Assembly (NCBI RefSeq): GCF_049306965.1
Contig: NC_133178.1
Coordinates: forward strand, 66,415,001 to 66,479,000
DNA length: 64,000 bases
DNA from: Danio rerio
Lineage: Eukaryota; Chordata; Actinopteri; Cypriniformes; Danionidae
Direction: 5' to 3'
Shown: piece by piece, positions 31,913 to 43,334 of the stretch
Position numbering within the stretch: the first letter of the stretch is position 1
How the letters are laid out: every line of letters begins with the position of its first letter
Notes under the pieces: model-generated
Seen by the model: the letters and a program-made list of their open reading frames with translations, nothing else
What the model was told of the DNA's origin: nothing
Databases searched by the model: none
Translations under genes and position numbers: made by a program

Positions 31913-32724
31913 TTTATAGCATTTAAAAAGTGATGATAAATAATTAACTTTTTTTTTTTTTGGCCCACTTGTTTTGATTTCATTATATTTTGTTTCTTTA
32001 TGATTTTCAGAGGACAAAAAAAAAAAAAAAAGTCATTTGCAGTTGTTCACATTGTTAATAGCCTCGTTTACACATACAGACGTTTTGTTTTGGTCTGTAT
32101 TTGTGAACAGGCCCTTTTAGAAAATACCTGTAAATTAAATCAAGCAATTTTCCAGAAGGAGATGTTGTAACATTACCGGTAATCAGTGTTGGGGAGGTTA
32201 CTTTAGAAATGTAATAGATTACAGATTACAAATGACCCTATTTAAAATGTAATAATTAGTGTACCTTCTAGATCACTTCATAAAATAATGTAACTGATCA
32301 CTTTTAAGTTTCTAATTGATATTTTCAATTAAATTATTTTCAAGCATTTATACTAAGCAGGAGTGACCGTACAGCAGGTTTGGAAAAGTCAAGGTTTTAA
32401 AACCACCACAGTCTTCTGTAACAGCGTTTCTAAGGCATGTGTACGATTTTTTTATTGAATTTTTTATGTAATATGTCCAAAGATGCCGTTTTAAATTGTA
32501 AAGAAATGTTTTTGAAATTAATAAAGACAGCGAAGTCAGTGATTCATTTTCATTATTCAGCCTGACATGTTTAGTGCTCCAAAATATTATCAATCTTTCA
32601 AAGGGGAAAAAAGTTTTAGTTTTTAACCCAGACATTTAATAAGAATATATTTTAGAGCAGTGATCACAATACCGTGATATCTTTAGTCAAGGTTATGATA
32701 TCGTCAGAGTCAGTAGGTACTGCA

Positions 32725-33061
32725 TTTTAATTTAAATGTACTACTCGGCCGTTAGACAGGTACGTTCTTTACAGTATGAACGTGAAAAGTATGAATGGAA
32801 TTTCCATTTTGTCATGGTCAGGGGATCTACCTGCGTCAGTTGCGTCGCTTCACTCCCATTCATGAATTCGCTGGTGGGGCATCATGGGATAGCGCAGCAT
32901 GCATGGGATACTCACTCCAGAATCTCGCCGGAAGTAGTAAGTCATCCGGGTACTACTTGCCCACTGATTTTCGACTTCTATGAATTCGGATGTACTACTC
33001 GGCTCGCGTACTGATTTTAGTGTACTATATAATATGGAAGTATGCAGTTTTGGACGCAGCC
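32725..33061. repeat. GTATGC-type repeat, copy B
   Basis: Collinear with 23235-23563, including CATCATGGGATAGCGCAGCA. Confidence 0.65.
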
Positions 33062-33082
33062 AATGTCTTCAAGATCACTAGA

Positions 33083-33155
33083 AATCTATAGGCAGGTGTA
33101 TTTGATTAGGGTTGAATCTAAACTCTGCTGAACTCCAGCCCTCCAGGACTGAGCT
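33083..33155 (+). mobile_element. Half hAT-type MITE upstream of znf gene 3
   Basis: GGTGTATTTGATTAGGGTTG to CCAGGACTGAGCTTGTCC, the same half as upstream of genes 1 and 2. Confidence 0.7.
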
Positions 33156-33159
33156 TGTC

Positions 33160-33342
33160 CATCCATGCTCAATATGTATATGGCATTGTGTTCCAGTTCC
33201 TGCCTACATCCAGCAACTTTGCAAAGCCATTAAAGAGTTGTGGACCAACATTCCACAGGCTACAATCAACATCCTGATCAGCTCTATGCAAATGTGTTGC
33301 ACCGTGTGAGGCCAATGGTGGTCATACCAGATACTGAATGGG
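33160..33342 (+). pseudogene. Tc1-like transposase C-terminal fossil (znf gene 3)
   Basis: The most complete of three copies. LCKAIKELWTNIP and TINILISSMQ are followed, in another frame, by CEANGGHTRY and a TGA stop, the classic C-terminus of a Tc1-type transposase. It abuts the znf promoter. Confidence 0.75.
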
Positions 33343-33349
33343 TTTCTGA

Positions 33350-33479
33350 AGCTCCTCCTCCTTCAATGAGGCTCCTCCTCCTCCTCCTTCAGGTATAAAT
33401 ACTGTAATTTTCCCATCAGCCCACCAGTGAAGACGAGCATCAGACCGTCAGCAAGAAGTGAAATCTGCAAGGACAGAAC
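33350..33479 (+). promoter_or_regulatory. Promoter and 5' UTR of znf gene 3
   Basis: AGCTCCTCCTCC and GGCTCCTCCTCCTCCTCC boxes precede TATAAATACTG at 33394, then CATCAGCCCACCAGTGAAG about 25 bp later. The 5' UTR ends GTGAAATCTGCAAGGACAG before the ATG at 33480. Confidence 0.65.
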
Positions 33480-36168
33480 ATGAGTGATCCAGAACCCTGC
33501 AGAATTAAAGATGAAGATACTGAAGAGTCAGTAGGTTGGTGTTTATTCTTGATTCTTTAATAATAAGCCCATAGAACAAGGGTCACCAACATGGTAGCCA
33601 GGTAGCCCGTCAGGTTCACATGAGTTGCCTGCAGGCCTGTTCTAAAGATAGCTCACCATAGCACCACATATGAGTAAGCTGCATCTAATATTTTAATGGG
33701 TATTCTTTTTAAATCACTCTTGCATTGGTGTAAAATTGAAAATTACTTTAAATTATTAAAAAAAAAACTTTAAAAACTATTTCAGACAAATGTAGTGTTG
33801 CATTTTGATAGACTTCTTAAATCATTGTTGACAACTACTGTGAGAAATCATTAACATGATCAGTGTCTTCACTTAGATAAATTATTATTAATAACATATA
33901 ATGAAAAGTAAATTAGGAAAAATGTGTTATTTAATAACTGGTAGCCCTTCACACTAATCGGTACCCAAGAAGTAGCTCTCAGTTTCCAAAAGGTTGGTGA
34001 CCCCTGCCGTAGAACAATCCACTTGTTAAGTGGTGACGTGTTTGTGACGTATGTATACTGTTTCTGGGTCCAAGCCGCCATTCACTTGAGTGGAGAAATC
34101 ATTAGTTTATGATCGCGTTTTATTCCTGTCACATATTAAAGTTAAGTTTATATAAAGTCATAGTGTACACAACAATCTCTGGGCTTGCTGCATAACAAAT
34201 ACCCAAAATTTTACAATTCATAAAAAATTAATCACTTTCTGGCCATCGGATATTAGGCATGGACATATATACTGCCATCGTGATTTTCGAAAGCCTTAAA
34301 TCGCTTTGTAAACGTTTATTATTACCATTTCATGAGTCTCTCCATTCAGTTGAATAGAGCGCTTGGACCCGGAAGCCGCTTCGCTTGACGTCACACTTAA
34401 CAAGCGGATAACGATAACAGCTCATCTGATTTATCATTTAAAAATCTTTAAAAATATCCACAGGGTAAAATTAGGGACTGAAGCTGAAGTGGATTTTATA
34501 CTCTTTAAAGTGTGAAGTTAATCTACATATTCAAATTATACGTGTATAATCTGCTTGTAGACTTGCATACCATTAAAGCAATTAAAGTGTTTTGTAGCGT
34601 TAGAAAGGGGAAATGGCCTGAGGAAACAACTAAGGGTCATAAAAAAGGGATGAAAAGAGAGTGGTAAAAAGCCTGAGGTGTCTCAGGAAACAGATGTCAG
34701 AGGTAGAATTTGGGGTCAGGGGTTAAACTAGAAGGGATCTTGTGTAACATATGGAGTACAAAGGAAAACAACTGTTGAAAAAGACTATTTAAATAAGGCC
34801 AGAACATGAGTGAGACAGAATTTTTCAGACAGAGATGCTACTGGGGGTCTCCTGAAAGTTCTCCTTTATTGTCGACAATAAAGTATATTCGTCTGATATT
34901 CATAACCTCCTGACTGAGTTTGATTTAGTAAGAGGAAAACCAAGAAAACCACTACGAATCCCAGTTTATTACATATTTACTCAGACAAGACCAAACTAAA
35001 TACGATTAGATGTGCATCCAAATTAAAGTTTGTAAAGCCAGTGTTTTAAATGACTTACCTTAAACTTTTGCTCAGAGACTTTCTAAAACTTGCAGACTTA
35101 ACTTTATTATTATTTTTTTCAGACCCAATTGATGGAAATGGGGAGACTGAAGAGGGTAATGATGTTAAAGCTGGGAAAATAGCTCCTTTAAAGACATGTG
35201 GTGTTTTTACTGTGAAAAACGGAGACAAAAATCCTTTCACTTGCACAAGGTGTGCACAGATTTTGGGAAACAAAAAGAGTCTAGAGATTCACATGAGGAT
35301 ACACACTGGGGAGATACCGTTCACGTGTACTCGGTGTGGGAGGGGTTTCTACCAATTATCAAACCTTAACAAACACATGACGATCCACACTGGAGAGAAA
35401 CCGTACACATGCACTCATTGTGGGAGGGGTTTCTACCAACCATCACTCCTTAATAGACACATGAGGGTCCACACCGGAGAGAAACCGTTCACATGTACTC
35501 AGTGTGGGAAGAGTTTCAACCAAGCCACACAGCTTAAACAACACATGATGAACCACACCGGAGAGAAACCGTTCACATGCACTCAGTGTGGGACGAGTTT
35601 CACCCAATCATCAGCCCTTAATAAACACATGAGGATCCACACTGGAGAGAAACCGTACACATGCACTCAGTGTGGGACTAGTTTCGGAGCCTCATCATCT
35701 CTTAGTAGACACATGTTGATCCACACCGGAGAGAAAACGCACAAATGTGATCACTGCAGCAAGACATTTCTGAGTGCTTCACATCTGAAGGTTCATCTTG
35801 CAGTTCATAGAAGCGAGAAGCCTTATTCATGTCCTGTGTGTGAAAAGAGTTTTACATTGAAGTGCATATTAAAAAGGCATCAGAAGATCCACACTGGTGT
35901 GAGAGAGCATCTGTGCTTTAAGTGTGTGAAGACCTTCATGTCAGCTGCAGAACTGAAACAGCACGAGAGGATTCACACTGGAGAGAAACCTTTCAAGTGT
36001 TCACACTGCGACAAGAGATTTAGGCAGTCAGGATCCCTGAAAACACATGAGAGGATTCACACTGGAGAGAAACCGTACAAGTGTTCACACTGCGACAAAA
36101 GATTCAGTCAATCTGAAAGTCTGAAAAGACATGAGCGGATTCACACTGGAGAGAAATCGTACACGTGA
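33480..36168 (+). CDS. C2H2 zinc-finger protein, znf gene 3 (366 aa)
   Basis: Probable nuclear DNA-binding protein. Exons 33480-33534 ([18 protein letters not shown]) and 35123-36168 are joined in phase 1 across a 1588-bp intron (acceptor TTTTTTTCAG). That intron is five to eight times longer than in genes 1 and 2, because at least three mobile elements landed in it. Exon 2 begins [12 protein letters not shown]. Eleven C2H2 fingers follow, from about residue 62 to 365. The first is intact ([20 protein letters not shown]), unlike its counterpart in gene 2. Fingers 7-9 form the conserved HKCDHC...HRSEKPY...GVREH block. Fingers 2-6 differ from the other copies at the DNA-contact positions. The frame ends GEKSYT because of the 2-base loss shared with gene 2, so the last finger is lost. 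No KRAB, BTB or SCAN domain is present. Confidence 0.92.
33580..34009. mobile_element. hAT-type element in the znf gene 3 intron
   Basis: GGGTCACCAACATGGTAGCC at the left and AAAGGTTGGTGACCCCTGC at the right are inverted. Perfect 8-bp TSDs TAGAACAA lie at 33572-33579 and 34010-34017. Absent from the introns of genes 1 and 2. Confidence 0.88.
34018..34409. mobile_element. MITE with CCACTTGTTAAGTG ends in the znf gene 3 intron
   Basis: CCACTTGTTAAGTGGTGACG and CGTCACACTTAACAAGCGG are inverted, with a second complementary pair inwards (CTGGGTCCAAGCCGCCATTC / GCGCTTGGACCCGGAAGC). It starts right after the TSD of the previous element. Confidence 0.8.
34490..34960 (+). mobile_element. Possible solo LTR in the znf gene 3 intron
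   Basis: This block is absent from the other two introns; the flanking text (ACTGAAG / CCCAGTTTA) is contiguous there. It has a TATA-like ACTATTTAAATAAGG near 34785 and AATAAAG about 90 bp later, then CTCCTGACTGAG, an order like an LTR. Terminal repeats and TSD are not clean, so the family and even the class are uncertain. It is a fossil with no internal coding region. Confidence 0.35.
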
Positions 36169-36353
36169 TCGGTGTCTACAGAGTTTCAGACAGTCAGAGC
36201 AGCGTCCACACTGGAGAAACGCTGCACACATGACATCAATGCAGCAAAGTGGTCTCTTGTGTTAAGAGAGTCTCACTCTGAACATCAGAAAATGCTGCTG
36301 TGAGAGATTGAGTGTAGAAAGTGTCCATTGAGTCTTGAATATTTGCTTTTATT
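36169..36353 (+). other. 3' UTR of znf gene 3 with remnant of the last finger
   Basis: TGTCTACAGAGTTTCAGACA, the out-of-frame last finger, is shortened here: the LKKHMN part is missing. GATTGAGTGTAGAAAGTGTC and TTGAATATTTGC then follow gene 2. Confidence 0.65.
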
Positions 36354-36372
36354 AGGGCGCACTGGGTAGCAA
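36354..36372 (+). mobile_element. Residual DANA SINE head, 19 bp
   Basis: AGGGCGCACTGGGTAGCA, at the position of the longer fragment after gene 2, is cut short by the next element. Confidence 0.65.
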
Positions 36373-36864
36373 GGTTATAATAGTTTGGGATTTTTCATTA
36401 GTTTCAGTTTCTATTTTGTTTTGACTTTTTGTTTTCAAATTCGGTCAGTTTTAGAGGCAGATTTCTTAGTTTTTATTAGTTTCTATATTTTAAAATGTCT
36501 TGGTTTTAGTTTAGTTTTTATTAGTTTCAGTTTTCAGTTTCTAAATGAGGATATTTTTTAGGTACAACATCTAAAATCAACAGGATAAATATTGTATGAT
36601 TAAAAACTCAGTCATACATTTTTTGAAACTTGTATTCAGAGGACACATGAACACTGTCATCTACCACAACCATCTACCCATCCTCAAACTCAAATACAGC
36701 AGCCCACAACAAAGCAGCCCTATATACAATATGACTGTAAGGCTGCTTGTGAGGTTAGACGTAGTGATGGGCAGGGACGGATTAATCAATGGGCACATAT
36801 GCACGTATTCTCCATCACGAGGAAGACAAGTTGGAATAATTAATAAATGTGTGTATTATGGAGG

Positions 36865-36902
<38 letters not shown>

Positions 36903-37615
36903 TTATTTTCCACCCTGCAAAGGAAAGAGAAATAAATACAACAGAATAAAAATATAAAACAAACTGTGCTTTAAGCATCTTCACCCTAAGAAAAACACTT
37001 TAGCTTCAAAAATCCTTCAGTCAGGAGCAGTCAGGGATGTTCTCGTCGTTTGATTAATGATAAAACAGGCGGCAGCATTTCACACTGTCACTTTAATGGA
37101 TTCTCTTTCACGCGTCTTTTGATTCTCAACTCATTTGTTTATTACGCAATTGAGGGTTAATATGAATAATCACTGATCACCGCAATTTGACACCTATTTG
37201 ACCATTAAAGCGCTCACGTTAAGGTTACTTTAGATGTCTGCGCTCCTCTGCTTGTCTCAGTGTGCGAATGAGACCGAATGCCGACCGCGTGCTTATGGGT
37301 GTACGCGTGTTGCACACACACATAAGCACGCGGTCTTTCGCGCTTTTGGTATATGATGCAACAATCGTTTATCTCGATTAATGGTTTTTCATAATCGTTA
37401 GAAGCCATAATCGAAATCGGATTTTCGCTTAATTGCACAGCCCTAATTTACACTAGTAACTCACGCTGTCCCATCCATCAAAACCGTGCTTCTACCCTCG
37501 GGCTCTGTGTGAAAGCACTCAAAGTCACTTGAATACGCCCCTCCCACTGATTAGCATAGGCTTTGCATACAGGTTGAAGTTCAAAATGAAATCTAAAACT
37601 GAAATAAAAAAGTGT
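36373..37615. mobile_element. Composite of old DNA elements
   Basis: AAGGTTATAATAGTTTGGGA and many TTTTATTAGTTTCAGTTTT words on the left, with AATGAAATCTAAAACTGAAA on the right, suggest one AT-rich element. Within it, TAATCGAAATCGGATTTTCG...TTGCACAGCCCT looks like the end of a different (hAT-like) element. A (TA)n(CA)n tract lies at 36866-36901. Boundaries are uncertain. Confidence 0.4.
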
Positions 37616-38205
37616 CAATAAAAGGAAAGCTTAAATTCACATTTTAATTTGAATTGGTGTTTGCATTTTATTTTTCAGTTTTTATTTGAATACTGGCAGT
37701 TTTGACGCGGAAATGCAGTGAAAATTAAATGTTTAATCGGCAACTTCATTTGAATGATCAATTTGACAGGGACGATGTGTGGTCAAAGTGAAAATAAAAA
37801 TTAAATAATTTCATTTCGTTATCAATTTTGGCAGATATTTTGCGAACAGTGTTTTAAAATGACATTGTTCATCTGATTTTCATCTTAATTTCCAATGTTT
37901 ATTTGATTTATTTAAAATCGGCAGGATTCACCTTCCATAATTCTGTGAGTCTTAAAAGACAGACATGAAACGCACATGGCTTTGGTTATGGAAGTGACCT
38001 GCAGATGTCAGAACGTTAAAAGGATTTCTGCCTTTAATGTTTGATTTTGATGTGTCATGAAGGTCTGTCAGCGCAGAACGTGTCATTCATTCTGCTGCGG
38101 CGAGACTGAAACAGGTGTGTGTGGAGCACTGCAGGTGTTTCCATCCACAAGCACAGGCTGAAGATACACACAGTCAGTGTAAAATAATGTATTATAAGTT
38201 CCAAT
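37616..38205. other. Spacer, nothing recognised
   Basis: AT-rich, then about 270 bp of unique-looking sequence (37930-38200) without a supported exon. Confidence 0.4.
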
Positions 38206-38483
38206 GCTGCTGAAAAAAACAGCTTAAGCCAACCTAGGCTGGTTGGCTGGTTTTAGCTGGTCGACCAGGCTGGTTTTAGAGGGGTTTTGGCCACTTCCAG
38301 GCTGGTTTCCAGCCAATTCCAACCTGGTCTTAGCTGGTCAGGCTGGGAGATGACCAGCTAAAACCAGCTTAGCCAGGATGGGAGCCCAGCCAAAACCAGC
38401 TATGTCCAGCTTAAACCAGGCTGGTCAAACAGCTAAAACCAGCCAACCAGCCTAGGCTGGTTAAGGCTGGATTTTTCAGCAGG
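38206..38483. mobile_element. Palindromic GCTGGTTT MITE, copy 4
   Basis: GCTGCTGAAAAAAACAGCTT to GGCTGGATTTTTCAGCAGG, near-complete self-complementarity. Confidence 0.9.
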
Positions 38484-38880
38484 GAACAGATGCTCATTCT
38501 GAACATGTTGTTAGCATGGTATTAGAACATATTAAAAAGTAAGGCATGCTAGCAACCCACATTTCCATAATGGCGTCAGTTTTACAGTTCGTCAGCTTCC
38601 AAAAAATATATTTTAAACCCATGCAGTAAAACATGCTAAAAACATGTTAAACATTAGCAATATGTTAAACCTGAAAGAATGAGTTACATTAGCACAATAA
38701 TGTAAAGGTTATGTTAGCAGTGTGCTAAATGCAACATGTTAATTAACACGTCAAACAGACTAGACAACATGTTAGCAATGTGTCAATCAGGCTGGGAGCA
38801 AAATATAAACATGCTAGCATAGTGTTAAACAGGATTAGCAAAACATTATGTTAGCAATTATAATGGTAGTGAAGAGTGTA
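38484..38880. repeat. Loose ATGTTAGCA-type repeat
   Basis: Scattered words AACATGTTAGCAATGTG, ACATGCTAGCA and TTATGTTAGCA. The vocabulary resembles the array at 60830-61640, but there is no regular period. Confidence 0.5.
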
Positions 38881-38893
38881 TAATAGTGTAGAA

Positions 38894-39088
38894 CAGTGGT
38901 CACCAAACTTGTTCCAGGAGGGCCGGTGCCCTGCAGATTTTAGCTCCAACCCTAATCAAACACACCTGAACAAGCTAATCAAAGTGTTACTAGGTATACT
39001 TGAAACGTCCAGGCAGGTGTGTTGAGGCAAGTTGGAGCTAAACCCTGCAGGGACACCGGCCCTCCAGGACCAGGATTGGTGACCCCTG
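38894..39088. mobile_element. hAT-type MITE, intact copy
   Basis: CAGTGGTCACCAAACTTGTT to GGATTGGTGACCCCTG, with perfect 8-bp TSDs GTGTAGAA at 38886-38893 and 39089-39096. Confidence 0.92.
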
Positions 39089-39160
39089 GTGTAGAATGAC
39101 ATGCAGATGTCAACATAAGCTCATTGTAAAAGCATACCCCTATATACGTTTCTGGAGGTC

Positions 39161-39398
39161 GTGAATTGTGTAGCCAGAGCTTCGTATGGCTGCATTTCGT
39201 CTTTAAACGGAACGCTGCGGGGCGACGCCGTTACTTTTCTTGCTAACCAGCCGACCACTTACCTGCATAAGGACAGCTTTTCCGCTGTTACCAGTTTGCC
39301 CAGTAGCTTGACACGTACGTCAGAGTACTTGAGATGCAAAGAGGAGTTGACCGCATCGATGGGGTTCGAGTCCGATGAAGAACAGTTCCAGAAATCAG
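39161..39398 (+). other. Exon-like open segment of unknown identity
   Basis: An open frame runs about 240 bp and meets a good donor, AAATCAG/GTAAGA at 39398. Near its end it reads MGFESDEEQFQKS. GC content is higher than its surroundings. I recognise no domain and see no partner exon, so it may be a first exon of an unknown transcript or part of an unrecognised repeat. Confidence 0.2.
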
Positions 39399-39447
39399 GT
39401 AAGACAAAAACAATCCAAAAAATAAACAGGTAAATAACAGGGTGATG

Positions 39448-39832
39448 TTCATTCATTCATTCATTTCTGCCGCTTTTGCGGAGGCAGCAGTCTTAGGAGA
39501 GAACCCCAGACTTCCCTCTCCCCAGACACTTCCTCCAGCTCCTCCGGGGGGATCCCAAGGCGTTCCTAGTCCAGTCGAGAGACATAGTCCCTCCAGCGTG
39601 TCCTGGGTCTTCCCCGAGGCCTCCTTCTGGTGGGACATGACTGGACCACCTTCCAAGGTAGGCGTCCAGGAGGCGTCCGAAACAGATGCCAGAGCCACCT
39701 CAGCTGACTTCTCTCGATGTGGAGGAGCAGCGACTCTACTCCGAGCTCCTCCCGGGTGTCAGAGCTCCTCACCCTGTCCATAAGAGTGCGCCCTGCCACC
39801 CTGTGAAGGAAACTCATTTCGGCCGCTCGTAT
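39448..39832 (-). mobile_element. 5'-truncated LINE, 3' end of ORF2
   Basis: On the minus strand the frame reads DRVRSSDTREELGVESLLLH, then SQLRWLWHLFRTPPGRLPW, then RRRPRGRPRTRWRDYVSRL. This is the well-known C-terminal tail of a fish non-LTR retrotransposon reverse-transcriptase protein. It ends in an (AATG)n tail at 39448-39463, typical of LINE 3' ends. Only about 380 bp remains, so the copy is dead on arrival. Confidence 0.85.
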
Positions 39833-39836
39833 CCGA

Positions 39837-41790
39837 GATTGTGTGTATGTTTGGTGTGTGTTTGATTTGTGTGTGCCTGTTTGTATGTGTTTGATGTTTG
39901 TATGTGTTTGATGTTAGTGTCTGTTTGATTTGAGTGTGTGTTTGATGTTTGTGTGTGTTTGATGTTTGTGTATGTGTGTTTTATGTTTGTTTGTCTGTGT
40001 TTGATGTGTTCGTTTACGTCTGTGTCTGCATTTGATGTGTGTGTTTTTAATGTTTGTGTCTGCTTTTGATGTTTGTCTCTGTGTGTATGTGTGTGTTTGT
40101 GTCTGTCTCTGTTTGATGTGTGTGTTTTTTGATATGTGTGTGTGTGTGTTTGTTTGGTGTGTGTTTGATTTGTGTGTGCCTGTTTGTATGTGTTTGATGT
40201 TTGTGTCTGATTTGAGTGTTTGTTTGATGTTTGTGTGTGGTGTGTGTTTTTGATGTTTGTGTTTGTGTGTTTTATGTTTGTTTGTCTGTGTTTGATGTGT
40301 TCGTTTACGTCTGTGTCTGCATTTGATGTGTGTGTTTTTAATGTTTGTGTCTGCTTTTGATGTTTGTCTCTGTGTGTATGTGTGTGTTTGTGTCTGTCTC
40401 TGTTTGATGTGTGTGTTTTTTGATATGTGTGTGTTTGTTTGGTGTGTGTTTGATTTGTGTGTGCCTGTTTGTATGTGTTTGATGTTTGTGTGTGTGGTGT
40501 GTGTTTTTGATGTTTGTGTATGTGTGTTTTATGTTTGTTTGTCTGTGTTTGATGTGTTCGTTTACGTCTGTGTCTGCATTTGATGTGTGTGTTTTTAATG
40601 TTTGTGTCTGCTTTTGATGTTTGTCTCTGTGTGTATGTGTGTGTTTGTGTCTGTCTCTGTTTGATGTGTGTGTTTTTTGATATGTGTGTGTGTGTTTGTT
40701 TGGTGTGTGTTTGATTTGTGTGTGCCTGTTTGTATGTGTTTGATGTTTGTGTCTGATTTGAGTGTTTGTTTGATGTTTGTGTGTGGTGTGTGTTTTATGT
40801 TTGTTTGTCTGTGTTTGATGTGTTCGTTTACGTCTGTGTCTGCATTTGATGTGTGTGTTTTTAATGTTTGTGTCTGCTTTTGATGTTTGTCTCTGTGTCT
40901 GTTTGATGTGTGTGTTTTTTGATATGTGTGTGTTTGTTTGGTGTGTGTTTGATTTGTGTGTGCCTGTTTGTATGTGTTTGATGTTTGTGTGTGTGGTGTG
41001 TGTTTTTGATGTTTGTGTATGTGTGTTTTATGTTTGTTTGTCTGTGTTTGATGTGTTCGTTTACGTCTGTGTCTGCATTTGATGTGTGTGTTTTTAATGT
41101 TTGTGTCTGCTTTTGATGTTTGTCTCTGTGTGTATGTGTGTGTTTGTGTCTGTCTCTGTTTGATGTGTGTGTTTTTTGATATGTGTGTGTGTGTTTGTTT
41201 GGTGTGTGTTTGATTTGTGTGTGCCTGTTTGTATGTGTTTGATGTTTGTGTCTGTTTGATTTGAGTGTTTGTTTGATGTTTGTGTGTGTGGTGTGTGTTT
41301 TTGATGTTTGTGTATGTGTGTTTTATGTTTGTCTGTGTTTGATGTGTTCGTTTACGTCTGTGTCTGCATTTGATGTGTGTGTTTTTAATGTTTGTGTCTG
41401 CTTTTGATGTTTGTCTCTGTGTGTATGTTTGTGTCTGTCTCTGTTTGATGTGTGTGTTTTTGATATGTGTGTCTGTGTGTGTTTGTTTGATGTGTGTTTG
41501 ATTTGTGTGTGCCTGTTTGTATGTGTTTGATGTTTGTGTCTGTTTGATTTGAGTGTTTGTTTGATGTTTGTGTGTGTGGTGTGTGTTTTATGTTTGTATG
41601 TCTGTGTTTAAAGTGTCCGTTTACGTCTGTGTCTGCATTTGATGTGTGTGTTTTTAATGTTTGTGTCTGCTTTTGATGTTTGTGTCTGTGTGTATGTGTG
41701 TGTTTGATGCTTGTGTCTGTGTGAGTGTGTGCTCGTGTGTTTATGTCTGTGTGTGTGTGTGTGTGTATTGTATTGCGAGTGTTTCCTGGG
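39837..41790. repeat. GT-rich minisatellite with higher-order units
   Basis: About 1.95 kb of TGTGTTTGATGTTTGTG-like words. A landmark, CGTTTACGTCTGTGTCTGCA, recurs near 40009, 40302, 40559, 40825, 41058, 41349 and 41618. That gives seven higher-order units of about 233-291 bp. Long open frames on both strands are products of the repeat. Confidence 0.93.
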
Positions 41791-42440
41791 ACTCCGGCTC
41801 TCCGCAGAGACTCCTGCAACTCGAGCAGCAGAAACACAAGAGCAGATGAGATCACAGTTCTGCGCTCTGATTGGCTGATTCTCCTGATTCCGGATCTACA
41901 CACACTCTGCCATCAAGGATTGAGCGGAGCATTAATGCTTTGTGTCTGGATAGAGTTTCGGAGGCATGAAGCTGGAGAAGAAGCCTCACCTGAAATGAAG
42001 AATGGATTTCCTTTGACCATCTGTTGTGCCGGAGGATTGCTCCGGAAGATTCTCAAGACACAGCCTGAGCTTCTGTGCTCACATGTGATTTTCACTGACA
42101 ACTTCAGCCTTCAAACCTGAATGAACAAACCACAGCTGCAGTGACCTTGGAAGTGCATGTTGCGGTTTCTGACACGCTGATCAGTCATCCGACACCGAGC
42201 GGCTGATCAATGAGTGTCAGAGGAAAACAGCAGCCGTCACTGACCTCTCCTGAAGAGCACATGGCACCATCAATCCTGGACAAACACACTCATAACACTA
42301 CTGACACAGTTTCCCTTTTGATCAGAAGCACAGAGAGTCTCACTGAAACTGATGCAAAGAGCTGCAATCTGCTTTCATATACTGGCGAACTCTGAAAACA
42401 CACACAGACCAAAATCTGAGGTTCAAAACAGCATCTGGAG
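41791..42440 (+). other. Unique-looking segment with short ORFs, unknown
   Basis: After the GT array the base composition becomes balanced and non-repetitive. A frame open to 42120 ends in a 41-codon stretch beginning MKNGFPLTICCAGG, and another short ORF begins MKLEKKPHLK. I see no domain, acceptor or donor that I would defend. It could hold the 5' exon of an unrecognised transcript. Confidence 0.2.
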
Positions 42441-42471
42441 ATAAATATGACTGGAGGACTTTGAGCATGGA

Positions 42472-42822
42472 GGTACGGTGGCTCAGTGGTTAGCACTGTG
42501 GCATCACAGCAAGAAGGTTGCTGGTTTGAATCCCAACTGGGTCAGTTGGCATTTCCATGTGGAGTTTGCATGTTCTCCCCATGTTAACATGGGTTTCCTC
42601 CGGGTGCTCCGGTTTCCCCCACAAGTCCAAACACATGCACTATTGGGGAATCGATCAACTAAATTGTCCATATTGTGCGAGTGTGTGTTTAAATAAGTGT
42701 GTATTGTTATTTGCCAGTACTAGGTTGCAGCTGGAAGGGCATATGCCGGAAGAGTTTGCAGTTCATACCTCTGTAGCTAAATAAGGAGCTTAGCCAAAGG
42801 AAAGTTAATGGATGAATGAATA
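42472..42822 (+). mobile_element. DANA SINE, diverged full-length copy
   Basis: GGTGGCTCAGTGGTTAGCAC, GCTGGTTTGAATCCC (B box), GTGGAGTTTGCATGTTCTCC, TTTCCTCCGGGTGCTCCGG and GGTTGCAGCTGGAAGGGC follow in DANA order, ending in a GGATGAATGAATAA tail. Confidence 0.85.
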
Positions 42823-43334
42823 ATTTCCAATTGCATGCTTAGATATATATGTACATACATGAAAGTTATTCATGGTTTATCTTATTTAAGCCTTTAAAAC
42901 ATAAACATGTCAAAAATGATCTGACACATGCATGAGCACCAGAAGCAAAAAAGAAAAGTATGAAAAAAGTTGGCAAATTCAATATTTAATGCTGTTTTGA
43001 CATATTTAAATACATGGAAATGTCACATATTTCAATATATGTGACTTCAGTATGGCGGGAATTAGCTGATAAAGTTAGTAACCTCTTATATTCTCAAAAG
43101 CCAAACATCAAACTACATAAAGACACTGATGTTTCTTCAAAAAAGAAGGTTTACCAACACAAAAGGCCTTTTTTCACAGCTTATTTCTTAACCAGCCGCA
43201 TATCATCAGTGTTCCTCAGTTCTGCACCTGGAGGTCCACTGTACTCCAACATTACCATCACATACTGGAATAAAAGACTGGATCCCAGTAACCAACACCA
43301 GCACAGCAGTTTATACTCTTATAAAACCCACCCA
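42823..43334. other. Spacer, nothing recognised
   Basis: AT-rich. The 108-codon open frame at 43014 has no signature. Confidence 0.4.

Noticed and set aside
40032-41903. Cys/Val-rich frames and a 172-codon minus-strand frame rich in His/Thr
   Set aside because: They are translations of the GT-rich array and recur with each unit; codon pattern and context do not support coding.
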